Under the pieces are notes generated by a model. It saw only the letters and a program-made list of their open reading frames with translations, did not search any database and was not told where the DNA came from. Made by a program: the position numbers and the translations under genes. Below, piece after piece: positions 1 through 8,078 of a DNA stretch of 64,000 bases (position 1 is its first letter; each line of letters opens with the position of its first letter). The stretch lies in assembly GCA_003577165.1 (NCBI GenBank), contig QEUM01000010.1, positions 34,885 through 98,884 on the forward strand, in the 5' to 3' direction. The DNA is from Armatimonadota bacterium. GTDB lineage: Bacteria > Armatimonadota > Fimbriimonadia > Fimbriimonadales > ATM1.

Positions 1-2
1 CC

Positions 3-644
3 GATCTCGAAGCGATGGACGTGGCAAAGGCGCTATCAGGCCTCGACGCGATGGTCGTCGCTCCAGGATTCGGGTCGCGTGGAATCGAGGGGAAGATCGC
101 GGCAATTCGCTACGCGCGCGAGAACGACATACCCTTCCTCGGCATCTGCTTGGGCATGCAACTCGCGGTCGTCGAGTTCGCGCGAAACGTCTGCGGACTG
201 GAGAACGCAACTTCCGAGGAGTTCGATCCGACTTCCGAGCACTGCGTCATCCACCTTCTTCCCGATCAGCATGGAGTAACGACCAAAGGCGGAACGATGC
301 GGCTCGGAAGTTATCCCTGCACCATTGAGGACGGCACGCTCGCCGCGAGGCTATTCGGACAGAAAAAGACTCACGATCGCCACAGGCATCGATTCGAAGT
401 GAACAACGACTATCGGGAGACGTTGAAATCGAACGGCATGACTTGCTGCGGCGTGTCTCCCGACTATCGTTTGGTGGAAATGGTCGAAATCGCTTCGCAT
501 TCGTTTTTCATCGGCACGCAGGCGCATCCGGAATTCAAGAGTAGGCCGAACCGACCGCATCCGCTTTTCGCCGGTTTGGTAGAGGCTGCCGTCGCGCACA
601 GGGCGAAGCGGACGGGATCCGCTGCCATAGCGGTCGGCGAATAG
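3..644 (+). CDS. pyrG: CTP synthase, C-terminal glutamine amidotransferase part (partial)
   Basis: The 5' end lies outside the window; about 214 residues of the C-terminal class I glutamine amidotransferase domain are present. CTP synthase makes CTP from UTP, ATP and glutamine in the cytoplasm. The nucleophile elbow GICLGMQ supplies the catalytic Cys, and AHPEFKSRP near the C-terminus supplies the His/Glu of the triad. The stretch HRHRFEVNN matches the family signature (R)HRHRYE(F/V)N. The missing part is the ATP-dependent synthetase domain. The MFS gene follows 21 bases downstream on the same strand. Confidence 0.95.
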   Translation, partial: DLEAMDVAKALSGLDAMVVAPGFGSRGIEGKIAAIRYARENDIPFLGICLGMQLAVVEFARNVCGLENATSEEFDPTSEHCVIHLLPDQHGVTTKGGTMRLGSYPCTIEDGTLAARLFGQKKTHDRHRHRFEVNNDYRETLKSNGMTCCGVSPDYRLVEMVEIASHSFFIGTQAHPEFKSRPNRPHPLFAGLVEAAVAHRAKRTGSAAIAVGE

Positions 645-665
645 GGGCACGTTCTTGGAGCGTAG

Positions 666-1838
666 GTGAAAATGCGCCGCGTGGCGCGCCTATCGCCAAC
701 GGTGTACGTTCTCGGCGTCGCGAGTTTTCTCGCGGACGTTGCGAGCGAGATGGTGTTCCCTTTGCTGCCGGCGTTCCTTTCGGGAACGCTTCGCGCATCG
801 AAAAGGGCGCTGGGGGTCATCGAAGGGGTCGCCGACGCGACTTCGTCGATCACGAAGGTCGCCTCCGGCGCGCTGACGGATCGTTTCAGAGTTCGCAAGC
901 CGTTCGTGTTGATCGGCTACTCTCTGTCATCGCTCGGCAAGCCTTTCATCGCGTTGGCTTCGGTCTGGCCAACGGTGTTGGGGCTCCGCTTTCTCGACCG
1001 GCTGGGGAAGGGAGTTCGCACTTCGCCACGCGATGCTCTCATCGCCGACGTAACGGCGGAAGGCGAGCGCGGGCGCGCGTACGGCCTTCACCGTTCGATG
1101 GATCACGCGGGCGCGGTCGTGGGGCCGCTTGTTGCGGCGTGGCTGCTGAGTCTTCCCGGCGTGACGGTTCGCCACGTGATACTCCTTGCGGCGATTCCAG
1201 CGGCTCTGGTCGTGCTCGTCATCGCGATCGGAGTCCGGGAGCCTGCGCGGCATAGAGAACCTCAAGAGCGCATTTCCTTGCGTGCTTCGTGGCCGAAGTT
1301 GGGGCGGCAATACAAGTTGCTGCTCGTCGCAGTTGTCGTGTTCGCGCTGGGGAACTCGAACGACATCTTCTTGCTGCAGAGGCTGCGCGATGCAGGTTTG
1401 ACCGACTCCAGCGTCGCGCTGCTTTGGTCGCTGCACCACGTCGTCAAGATGGTCGCGACCTATTGGGGGGGGATGATCGCGGATCGGTATGGCAGCCGGC
1501 GCTTGATCGTCCTCGGCTGGATGGCGTACTCAGCGTCGTATGTTGCTTTCGGGCTGGCCACATCCACTGCCGTCTTGGTTTCTGTGTTCTTGGCGTACGG
1601 GCTGCACTTCGGGCTTACGGAACCGGCGGAGAAGTCTCTCGTCTCGCGATTCGTCGGCCCGGAATTGAGGGGAACCGCCTTCGGTTGGTTTCACGGCGCG
1701 GTCGGCCTCGCTGCTCTTCCTGCGAGCGTGCTCTTTGGAGCGCTTTGGGAGGCGTTCGGGCCCGCGGTTTCGTTCTTCACCGGCGCGGGCCTGGCGCTCC
1801 TTGCAGCGGTCTTGCTGCTTCGAGTTCGAGAAACTTAG
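666..1838 (+). CDS. MFS transporter
   Basis: A 390-residue integral membrane protein with about 12 hydrophobic segments. The loop after segment 2, GALTDRFRVRKP, resembles the MFS signature G-x-L-x-D-R-x-G-R-(R/K), and MIADRYGSRR repeats it in the second half, so this is a complete two-fold MFS carrier. The sequence DRLGKGVRTSPRDAL is typical of a branch often annotated as arabinose-efflux-like or multidrug MFS. The substrate cannot be read from sequence. GTG at 666 follows GGAG by 5 bases; an ATG two codons later is an alternative. A run of eight G at 1474-1481 encodes Gly-Gly. Confidence 0.85.
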   Translation: MKMRRVARLSPTVYVLGVASFLADVASEMVFPLLPAFLSGTLRASKRALGVIEGVADATSSITKVASGALTDRFRVRKPFVLIGYSLSSLGKPFIALASVWPTVLGLRFLDRLGKGVRTSPRDALIADVTAEGERGRAYGLHRSMDHAGAVVGPLVAAWLLSLPGVTVRHVILLAAIPAALVVLVIAIGVREPARHREPQERISLRASWPKLGRQYKLLLVAVVVFALGNSNDIFLLQRLRDAGLTDSSVALLWSLHHVVKMVATYWGGMIADRYGSRRLIVLGWMAYSASYVAFGLATSTAVLVSVFLAYGLHFGLTEPAEKSLVSRFVGPELRGTAFGWFHGAVGLAALPASVLFGALWEAFGPAVSFFTGAGLALLAAVLLLRVRET

Positions 1839-1863
1839 CGGCGTCCTGCGCGTATGAACTCAC

Positions 1864-2163
1864 ATGGGATCGTTGCTTGCACTCTCGCTGGCGTTGGGCC
1901 TGAGTTGGACCCAGGGCGGGCCGTTGCCGGACCTGCCTCGCTCGTCCGAGCCGATTCGCATCGAGGTAAGGCACGCGGACCCCTATTTGATCGTTGCTTT
2001 GCTAAAGGGGCTTCAACCGCCTTTCCCGGAATTGAGCACCTTAGGGATCTTCGGCTATCAGTTTCCACTGAATGAGAGTCGGAACCCGTTCGTCCGCGGG
2101 CTTCTCATCGTGAACCCGGCCGATAACTCGATTCTGTTCTTCCCGGAACGAGAGGATCGGTAG
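1864..2163 (+). CDS. Small secreted protein of unknown function
   Basis: A 99-residue protein starting with a hydrophobic segment (MGSLLALSLALGLSW) that looks like a signal peptide or N-terminal anchor. The remainder contains IRIEVRHADPYLIVALLKG, which has the feel of short N-terminal domains of secretin or pilus-associated proteins, but this is not enough to assign a function. It starts 25 bases after the MFS stop and converges on kbl, whose end is 17 bases away. Codon usage looks like that of its neighbours, so it is probably a real gene. Confidence 0.55.
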   Translation: MGSLLALSLALGLSWTQGGPLPDLPRSSEPIRIEVRHADPYLIVALLKGLQPPFPELSTLGIFGYQFPLNESRNPFVRGLLIVNPADNSILFFPEREDR

Positions 2164-2179
2164 AAGCCGATCGCCGCAG

Positions 2180-3394
2180 TTACACCTCTGCGGTCGAAGG
2201 GATCACGCCGAGGGATCGCCCAACTTTTTTGAAGGCTTCGAGGGCGAACTCGAGGTCCTCGCGGCTGTGCGCCGCTGAAGGCATTGTCCGAATTCTCGCC
2301 CTTCCTCGTGGAACCGTGGGATAGCAAATCGAGAGCGCGTACACGCCTTCCTCCCACAGCATCTGTTCCATTCGGACGGCCTTCTCCTCTTCGCCGCAGT
2401 AAACCGGCGTGATGGGAGTCTCGCTGCCCATCGTGTCAAAGCCCAGACTCGCGAGGCTCTCCTTCCACCACTTCGCGTTGTCCCACAGGCGGTTCATCGG
2501 TTCGGGATCGTTCTCCATGATGTCGAGCGCGGCGATCAGCGCGGCCGCGACCATTGGCGGTAGAGCGGTGCTAAAGAGGTAGGGGCGGCCGCGGTTGATG
2601 AGCCATTCCTTGAGGAGTCGCGAGCCTGCGATATATCCACCTACGACGCCGAGCGCTTTACTAAGCGTGCCGAGCTGAATGTCAACGCGACCGTACAGGT
2701 TGAAGTGCGATGTAGTGCCCGCGCCGTTCCTGCCAAGCACGCCGCTCGCGTGGGCATCGTCCACCATTACGAACGCATCGTATTTCTCCGCGAGTGCTAC
2801 GATTTCGGGAAGCGGCGCGATATCGCCGTCCATGCTGAACACGCCGTCCGTGATGATCATCCGCTTTTTGAAGTTGCCGGCGCGCTTCAGGATGTCTTCG
2901 AGATGGTTCATGTCCTTGTGGCCGTACACCCATCCCTCAGACTTTCGGTACTCCGCGGGCGAAAGGCGGACACCGTCGATGATGGAAGCGTGGTTGAGTT
3001 CGTCGCTGATGACGACGTCGTCGCTCGTGAGGACTGCGGGTATGCAGCCACTGTTGGCGGTGAAGCCGGATGTGAAAACCAGCACCGCCTCAACGTTTTT
3101 GAACTTTGCAATGCGTTCTTCCAGTTCGTCATGAACTTTCATCGTGCCGCCGATCCACCGAACGGCTCCGGCGCCCACCCCCCATTCCTCGATGGACTTT
3201 CGAGCCGCCTCGACGACTTTTGGGTGATTCGCAAGTCCGAGATAGTTGTTGCTTGAGAGGTTGACCACCTCCCTGCCGTTCATTCGAACTCTTCCGCCTG
3301 CCGGCGTCTCAAGGATTCGCGGAACTTTGTAGAGGTGCTGGTCTTTGAGGGCTTGGAGGTTCTCGGTTAGCCACGACTGAAGCGTCGCATTCAT
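2180..3394 (-). CDS. kbl: Glycine C-acetyltransferase (2-amino-3-ketobutyrate CoA ligase)
   Basis: A 404-residue PLP enzyme of the alpha-oxoamine synthase family. It condenses glycine with acetyl-CoA, or runs in reverse in threonine breakdown. Visible motifs are [11 protein letters not shown] near residue 45, [11 protein letters not shown] near 131, the PLP-contact VDDAHASG near 211, and the Schiff-base lysine K246 in GTLSKALG. Length and the N-terminal [16 protein letters not shown] fit Kbl better than BioF. No threonine dehydrogenase (tdh), its usual partner, is in the window. The ATG overlaps the stop of the upstream Lgt-like gene by four bases, so translation is probably coupled. Confidence 0.88.
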   Translation of the reverse strand: MNATLQSWLTENLQALKDQHLYKVPRILETPAGGRVRMNGREVVNLSSNNYLGLANHPKVVEAARKSIEEWGVGAGAVRWIGGTMKVHDELEERIAKFKNVEAVLVFTSGFTANSGCIPAVLTSDDVVISDELNHASIIDGVRLSPAEYRKSEGWVYGHKDMNHLEDILKRAGNFKKRMIITDGVFSMDGDIAPLPEIVALAEKYDAFVMVDDAHASGVLGRNGAGTTSHFNLYGRVDIQLGTLSKALGVVGGYIAGSRLLKEWLINRGRPYLFSTALPPMVAAALIAALDIMENDPEPMNRLWDNAKWWKESLASLGFDTMGSETPITPVYCGEEEKAVRMEQMLWEEGVYALSICYPTVPRGRARIRTMPSAAHSREDLEFALEAFKKVGRSLGVIPSTAEV

Positions 3395-4149
3395 GGTTTC
3401 ATTCTACCGGCGTGTTCGGCGGGCGGACGGTCGTATTGCGGCGCGCTCCGAGACCGGGACATTATCGCGACGAGGCCGATGATTCCGAGGATCGCGAGCG
3501 CCGCGGATGGGACCCACGGAGGGACGACCGCAAGGGAGTCCGTTTGCCGCAATTGGAAGTTGAAGACGCGAAAACTGAAGAGGATCGCCAAGTAGGCGAA
3601 TGCTGCGGTTCCAGGAGCAGACCGACGGCGGAAGAGGAGCAAGGCAGCTGCGAATGCGAGAAGTGCGACGAGGCCTTCGTACGCCTGAGTGGGGTGAATC
3701 CGGACGTTCATCTCCGGCGCTAACTGGCCTAGCAACGCTCCGCCGCTGCCTGAGGCATGCCATGTCACAGCCCAGGGAACATCGCTCGGAACCCCTGCAC
3801 AGCAGCCTTCGAGGGAACACCCGACGCGGATGATCGCCATCGAGAGCGCCGCGCCCGGCGCAATGCCGTCGAGCGTTCGGAGCACGGGCCATCCCATGGA
3901 CCAGGAGAGGCAGATGGCCGAGATCGCAGCCAAAACGACTCCTCCGTCATGCGACCAGCCGAACGCGCGAAAGTCCAGTCCGGGATGAAGGAGAGCGCAA
4001 CCCAGAGACGCGCCGAGCGCAGCCGATGCGGCAATCGTCAAGAGGACGGTGCGTCGAGCGGCTGCCGATGCCGATTGCGGCAAGAGACGATCGGACACGA
4101 CAAGGAAACCCATCCCTGCGACGAGAAGGGACCAGGAATGGGGGCTCAT
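3391..4149 (-). CDS. Prolipoprotein diacylglyceryl transferase-like membrane protein
   Basis: A 252-residue protein with about seven hydrophobic segments. It carries [12 protein letters not shown], matching the Lgt-family pattern R(I/V)GNF.NGCCYG, and [11 protein letters not shown], matching the R.PSQLYE element. Lgt transfers diacylglycerol from phosphatidylglycerol to lipobox cysteines. This sequence is divergent: the Asn of the GN motif is replaced by Cys-Ser, so it may be an Lgt-like paralogue and not the housekeeping enzyme. It sits between the 831-residue protein (gap of one base) and kbl (overlap of four bases) in one leftward transcription unit. Confidence 0.7.
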   Translation of the reverse strand: MSPHSWSLLVAGMGFLVVSDRLLPQSASAAARRTVLLTIAASAALGASLGCALLHPGLDFRAFGWSHDGGVVLAAISAICLSWSMGWPVLRTLDGIAPGAALSMAIIRVGCSLEGCCAGVPSDVPWAVTWHASGSGGALLGQLAPEMNVRIHPTQAYEGLVALLAFAAALLLFRRRSAPGTAAFAYLAILFSFRVFNFQLRQTDSLAVVPPWVPSAALAILGIIGLVAIMSRSRSAPQYDRPPAEHAGRMKP

Positions 4150-4150
4150 T

Positions 4151-6646
4151 TCAGCCCTTCTTGGTTCCCGTAACAGTTCCTTCGACTCTCACGCCCGGTT
4201 GGTCGCCTGAAATCGTGCCTTCGAAGGTGATGATCACAGGCGTGTCGTCGGGCGGAACGCCCCCCCCTTCCTTCTTGAACGAGCCGATGAGATGGAGGGT
4301 CATACCCCTCTCCGTGATTTTCCCCTTCACACGGCCGTCCGAATCGTAGACATACGCGATTCGCGTTGCATTCATATTCTTGCCGGAGATCAGCACGTTT
4401 CCGGAGTCTTCGCCCGTCGGGTGCACTGCGATGTTGATCGCCATGGGTTTGTTGAGCAACTGCTGTCGAATTGCCTCCAGCATTTCGGGTGTGAAGTCGA
4501 AGTCCAAACAAGCCTCTGAATTGGATTCGCGCACCTGCTTTTCGTCAAAGTCGATCGTCGTGTACACGAGAGTTCCCGAGAAGAGACCCCTGATGTCGTC
4601 GGACTCCAAGCGCGTGTCAAGGATACCTGTCATTCCCTCTTTGAACAGGTCATCGAGGACTGCGCCCAGGATGTTGTCGATGAGATCGATCGGGCCGCCT
4701 CCGACCGTCTGAGAACCGTATGCGGACAACAGCCCTTTCCAGTTGTTCGCGAACGACTTGTTGAACAGATCGTCGAGCGACTTGCCCATTTCGTCGCCGA
4801 CTTTCTCTAGGAACCCCGCGAGTTTGCTTTTGAGTTGATCACGAAATGCCTTGCCTGCCGCCTCGAGCGCTTCCAGCGATTGGCGTGACGCCGCAAGTTC
4901 GGACATGTTGCTGAGCCACTTGCCGAAGTCGTCCGCCCCTTGTCGCCCCATCTTCTGGAGGAGTTCGCCGATCTTCTTTCTGAGCCCATCCCGTGAGAAC
5001 GACCTTCCCATCTCCTTTAGGGCAGCGAGTCCGGTCTCGAGGATTTCTTTGCCGGCTCCGGGAAACTCGCTTGGTTTCAGAAGCGACTTCGACCCGCCGA
5101 GACTTCCAAGTGCGAGTTCGAGAACGCCTTCAAGTAAATCGCCCTTGCTGGAGTTTGGGTCTGAGACGAGGTAGATGCCTTTCGCGAGCCCAGTGAAGGC
5201 TCCGACAGCCAATTTGGCGGCCTTGCCGTTCAGCCAGATGATCGCTCGGTTCTCGGTCTTCGTAGACGAGAATCCCCTTGCCATGTCCTCTGCGGCCTTT
5301 TCGAGATTGTCGAGGTACTCCTTCGCCTGACGGAGCGTGGTCTTAGGCGGAAGTTTCCCATTCCAGTTATCGCGCAGTTCTCCCGCATATTCGCGGAGGT
5401 CGTCCTTCAGGTCCTGCAATGTGTTGCCCATGTAGGCGTGGTAAGCCGCCTGGGCGCCCATCTTCGTCAAAGTCCCGGCAGCGTCGGTCGAGAACTGGAT
5501 GGCCCTCTGACCCTTTTGAACTCCCGTCTTGACGACGCGAAACGTCGTTTCTGTTACGGTTTCAACTGCCTCTTTGTACGCCTGTGCTTTGTCTGCCAAG
5601 TAGCGATACCCGGTGCTATACCAATCTTCACCATCATCTGCGAAGGCAAGCCCGTAGGTTGAGGAGTAGGAAGCCACCGGCGCAGGGAACTCCTTGACGT
5701 TTTGACTGCCGAGCGTCTGCTCCATCGAGCGAACCCACTGTCCGAAGAACTTCACCCACGCTTTCGCGCACGCGATGTCCTCTTCTTCAACCTCATCGTT
5801 CGTTTTGATCGAGGATGCGGCCTTTTCGAGGCCGGGCAGCGAACCCTTCACATGCTCGACGACCGCTCTCGAGTAGTAGTAGCCCGCGGCGTGCAATTGC
5901 TTGAGTCCGTTGTGGATCTTCGTGAGCGTTTCCGCAACGGGAGTGAGCGAAGGGACAAGTGGATCGGAACCGGACAGAGAGTCCTCCAGCGCTTTCCCAG
6001 CGCCTTTCACCTTCGAGTCCTTCGAGGACTCGGCGGCGATCACGGCGTACGCCGCATGGGTCGCGATCAGGTCCGCCTCCTGCATCAGTTCGAGCGCAGA
6101 CTTCGCCACCGCGTAAACGGAACACTCTTGGATCATCGCCGCGGCGAACGCGCTTGCCGGCTGGACGGACGACGCGCTCAAATAGGCGGTCGCTGCTCCT
6201 TCAGAGCGGATCGCCGCCCCCCCGATCATCGCCACAGAGGCCGATGCGTAACTCGCGCCTTCGGCGCCCGAAGCGCGCAGCACATCCAGGAACTTGAAGT
6301 AGGCGCTCCTCGAGGATGTCAGTTCTTTTCGCGCAGCTTCGACGTTAGTCGAGAGTTCCTTTGCCAGTTGGAGAATCTCCGACACCTTCTCCTTACGCAC
6401 GGTGTCGAACTCCTCTGCCATTCCGCCCGGCAACGCTTGAGGCGGCCAATAGAAGATCCCGGATCCGGCAAGGACGGTCGCCGTATCACTCTCGATGAAA
6501 AAGGCCGTCGTGCCCTCATCGAGGCGATGTTCTTGGGCGAACGGTTTGGGGATTTTCGGACCGGGAACGCTCGGCGTTCGCTTGAACCACAGGACTGCGC
6601 CGATGCCAACCGCGGCGACCACGAGGGCCGCTATTACTTTCTTCAT
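4151..6646 (-). CDS. Large membrane-anchored protein of unknown function
   Basis: An 831-residue protein. I place the start at the ATG at 6646 because GGAGGGG lies just upstream; a longer reading frame has no such site. Residues 1-20 (MKKVIAALVVAAVGIGAVLW) form a signal or anchor helix, so most of the protein is outside the membrane. The centre is rich in Ala, Ser, Lys and Glu and looks helical, with long stretches that could form coiled coils. The last 130 residues look beta-rich (GTLVYTTIDFDEKQV; VIITFEGTISGDQPGVRVEG). I recognise no catalytic motif. It is the first gene of a coupled unit with an Lgt-like protein and kbl. A run of eight G encodes a Gly-Gly-Gly near the C-terminus. Confidence 0.75.
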   Translation of the reverse strand: MKKVIAALVVAAVGIGAVLWFKRTPSVPGPKIPKPFAQEHRLDEGTTAFFIESDTATVLAGSGIFYWPPQALPGGMAEEFDTVRKEKVSEILQLAKELSTNVEAARKELTSSRSAYFKFLDVLRASGAEGASYASASVAMIGGAAIRSEGAATAYLSASSVQPASAFAAAMIQECSVYAVAKSALELMQEADLIATHAAYAVIAAESSKDSKVKGAGKALEDSLSGSDPLVPSLTPVAETLTKIHNGLKQLHAAGYYYSRAVVEHVKGSLPGLEKAASSIKTNDEVEEEDIACAKAWVKFFGQWVRSMEQTLGSQNVKEFPAPVASYSSTYGLAFADDGEDWYSTGYRYLADKAQAYKEAVETVTETTFRVVKTGVQKGQRAIQFSTDAAGTLTKMGAQAAYHAYMGNTLQDLKDDLREYAGELRDNWNGKLPPKTTLRQAKEYLDNLEKAAEDMARGFSSTKTENRAIIWLNGKAAKLAVGAFTGLAKGIYLVSDPNSSKGDLLEGVLELALGSLGGSKSLLKPSEFPGAGKEILETGLAALKEMGRSFSRDGLRKKIGELLQKMGRQGADDFGKWLSNMSELAASRQSLEALEAAGKAFRDQLKSKLAGFLEKVGDEMGKSLDDLFNKSFANNWKGLLSAYGSQTVGGGPIDLIDNILGAVLDDLFKEGMTGILDTRLESDDIRGLFSGTLVYTTIDFDEKQVRESNSEACLDFDFTPEMLEAIRQQLLNKPMAINIAVHPTGEDSGNVLISGKNMNATRIAYVYDSDGRVKGKITERGMTLHLIGSFKKEGGGVPPDDTPVIITFEGTISGDQPGVRVEGTVTGTKKG

Positions 6647-6753
6647 TTTTTCCCCTCCTCCGGGTCTCCCTTCGGTTGGCGTGCCGTCACTCACAGTATA
6701 CAGCGGCAGGTCTGGAGGCCAGGGCGCCCAGCCGGAGACGGGAGGCAAAAGCG

Positions 6754-6790
6754 CTGTCCGGCAGCCGCCATTACGGCGGCTGCCCGACAG
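6754..6790 (-). terminator. Rho-independent terminator after the YHS gene
   Basis: A 10-bp perfect stem (GGCAGCCGCC / GGCGGCTGCC, loop ATTAC) is extended by CTGTC/GACAG across a single C-C mismatch. Reading leftward, the stem is followed by GCGCTTTTGCC. It lies just downstream of the leftward YHS-repeat gene and upstream of the 831-residue gene. Confidence 0.75.
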
Positions 6791-6811
6791 ATCAACTTGA
6801 GAGGCCGGAGG

Positions 6812-7357
6812 CTACTTCAACTCGATTCGGTAGACCTTCGCCTTCGCAGAGCCGTGCTCTTTGGCGAACGCGGCGGCGTCCTTTTGGAAGTTCGGCAGGC
6901 AGCCCTCGCAGCAAAAGTAGTACCGGGTTCCGTTGTAGTCGCGGTAGCCGGTTAGTTTGCTGTGGACCAACGCGCCCTCGGCCTCGAACGACTCGTTCTC
7001 AGGTACTGCGGCAAACTGCTTCGCATTCGCGTCGAACTTGGATTTGTTCTCCTTGCTAAGGAAGTAGTACCGAACCTTGTTGTAGTCCGAGTAAGCAACC
7101 GCCTTCTTCGGGTCCACAACGGTCATTTCGACGACATCGTAAGCAGAGAATCCAAGCAGACCCTCTCCCTGGTAGGCCTTGATGAACTTGTCGGGAGTGC
7201 TCTCGAAGCCTCCGACGCAGCCACCACAGCAGAAGCCGTATACGACTCCCTTATAGAGCACGAAGGGCTGGGAATCCTTGGCGGTTCCACCCATAACAGG
7301 ACAATGAATCGGCGCGGGCGGCGCGAAAGCCATGGCGGCCAGCAGCATGGTGATCAT
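6812..7357 (-). CDS. Secreted YHS/TRASH-like metal-binding repeat protein
   Basis: A 181-residue protein with a short signal peptide (ITMLLAAMAFA) and a CPVMGG motif right after it. It has three related segments: residues about 33-66 with YGFCCGGCVGGF, about 93-116 with VRYYFLSKENKSKF where the cysteines are lost, and about 143-168 with TRYYFCCEGCLPNF. CC..C clusters followed by an aromatic and a helix are typical of YHS or TRASH domains that bind copper or other soft metals. It is divergent from arsR-copZ-copA, so a periplasmic copper-binding role is likely but inferred. AGGAGG lies eight bases before the ATG. Confidence 0.75.
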   Translation of the reverse strand: MITMLLAAMAFAPPAPIHCPVMGGTAKDSQPFVLYKGVVYGFCCGGCVGGFESTPDKFIKAYQGEGLLGFSAYDVVEMTVVDPKKAVAYSDYNKVRYYFLSKENKSKFDANAKQFAAVPENESFEAEGALVHSKLTGYRDYNGTRYYFCCEGCLPNFQKDAAAFAKEHGSAKAKVYRIELK

Positions 7358-7446
7358 CTGTAGTTTCCTCCTAAAACGTAGCGAAAGGTCGCTCCACCCA
7401 TTTTACGCTCCAGGGAACCCTTGCGTCACGATTTTGGTTAGTTCAT

Positions 7447-7466
7447 ATATCACGATTCTGTGATAT
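7447..7466. promoter_or_regulatory. Palindromic operator for the ArsR regulator
   Basis: A perfect inverted repeat ATATCAC-N6-GTGATAT. The flanks continue the symmetry imperfectly (GTTCAT to the left, AATGAAC to the right). It overlaps the candidate -10 box TATAAT at 7464-7469 and lies directly before the arsR start, the layout of an ArsR/SmtB autorepressed promoter. A second copy of TCACGATT occurs about 24 bases upstream. Confidence 0.75.
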
Positions 7467-7469
7467 AAT
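7464..7469 (+). promoter_or_regulatory. -10 box of the arsR-copZ-copA promoter
   Basis: A perfect TATAAT. The expected transcription start, about seven bases downstream, falls at the ATG at 7477, so the transcript may be leaderless. GTTCAT 17 bases upstream is a poor -35 element. The box is embedded in the right arm of the palindrome. Confidence 0.55.
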
Positions 7470-7848
7470 GAACGTCATGCGATCGCTCCGGCGTGTGCAG
7501 GCCCTTGGAAAGGCCCTCGCGGACGAGACCAGGCTGAAGATCCTGGCCGCCCTGTGTCGGTCGGACCTATGCGTGTGCGAACTTTCGGACGCTCTCGCCC
7601 TGCCTCAGCCCAGAATCTCGAATCACCTGGGTTGGCTCAGGCGGGAAGGCTTCGTGAAGACTCGTCGAGACGGGACCTGGATTTACTACGGCATCTCGCC
7701 GGAAGTCCGGCCCACTCTCGAGGCGGTTTCTGAACGAGGGCTCTCGTTAGACGGGCCCGAGGCGAAGAGGCTCGAAAGGCGGCTCGCCATGCGGGTCGGA
7801 GGAAAGTGCCTCCGCAGTTACGGCGCGATTTCAGGGAGAACAACATGA
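7468..7848 (+). CDS. ArsR/SmtB-family metal-responsive repressor
   Basis: A 126-residue winged helix-turn-helix regulator. LADETRLKILAAL is the family's first helix, DLCVCELSDAL contains the C35-V-C37 pair of the alpha-3 metal site with C30 nearby, PQPRISNHLGWLRREGFV is the recognition helix region, and the beta-wing is RRDGTWIYYGIS. An additional C114 is near the C-terminus. It probably represses its own operon and releases DNA on metal binding. Genes downstream are copper export genes, so Cu(I) or Ag(I) is the likely signal, although the CVC arrangement is best known from arsenic or cadmium sensors. ATG at 7468 and ATG at 7477 are both possible; neither has an SD and the latter suits a leaderless transcript. 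Its stop overlaps the copZ start (ATGA). Confidence 0.9.
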   Translation: MNVMRSLRRVQALGKALADETRLKILAALCRSDLCVCELSDALALPQPRISNHLGWLRREGFVKTRRDGTWIYYGISPEVRPTLEAVSERGLSLDGPEAKRLERRLAMRVGGKCLRSYGAISGRTT

Positions 7849-8057
7849 ACGCAATCAAACTCAAAAGCGAAGACATCCACTGCCAAGCGTGCGCGGCGAG
7901 CGTTACGCGCGCCCTCACCGCGGTCGCAGGAGTGGCCAACGTGTCCGTCGACGTGGACAATCAAACCGTCGTCGTGCACTTCGACGAGCCTGCGACGGAG
8001 GAGTCCATCAAGACGGCGATGGATGACGCTGGTTTCGCTGTAGCGAGCAGCAATTAG
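7845..8057 (+). CDS. copZ: Copper chaperone, heavy-metal-associated domain
   Basis: A 70-residue single HMA domain with the metal-binding motif D-I-H-C-Q-A-C-A and the beta-alpha-beta-beta-alpha-beta pattern ending in DDAGFAV. Such proteins carry Cu(I) in the cytoplasm to the P-type ATPase. The start is the ATG preceded by CAGGGAGAACAAC and overlaps the arsR stop. copA begins 21 bases after its stop, giving an arsR-copZ-copA operon. Confidence 0.88.
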   Translation: MNAIKLKSEDIHCQACAASVTRALTAVAGVANVSVDVDNQTVVVHFDEPATEESIKTAMDDAGFAVASSN

Positions 8058-8078
8058 CGGAAGGAAACGACGATCGGT

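Noticed and set aside
2172..2193. CCGCAG/CTGCGG inverted repeat at the convergent end of kbl.
   Set aside because: It overlaps the kbl coding end, is only 6 bp, and has no T-tract.
5702..6955. A 417-residue open frame on the plus strand opposite the 831-residue gene.
   Set aside because: Its Arg-rich composition is that of a shadow frame. The minus-strand gene has a strong SD and an anchor sequence, whereas this frame has neither.
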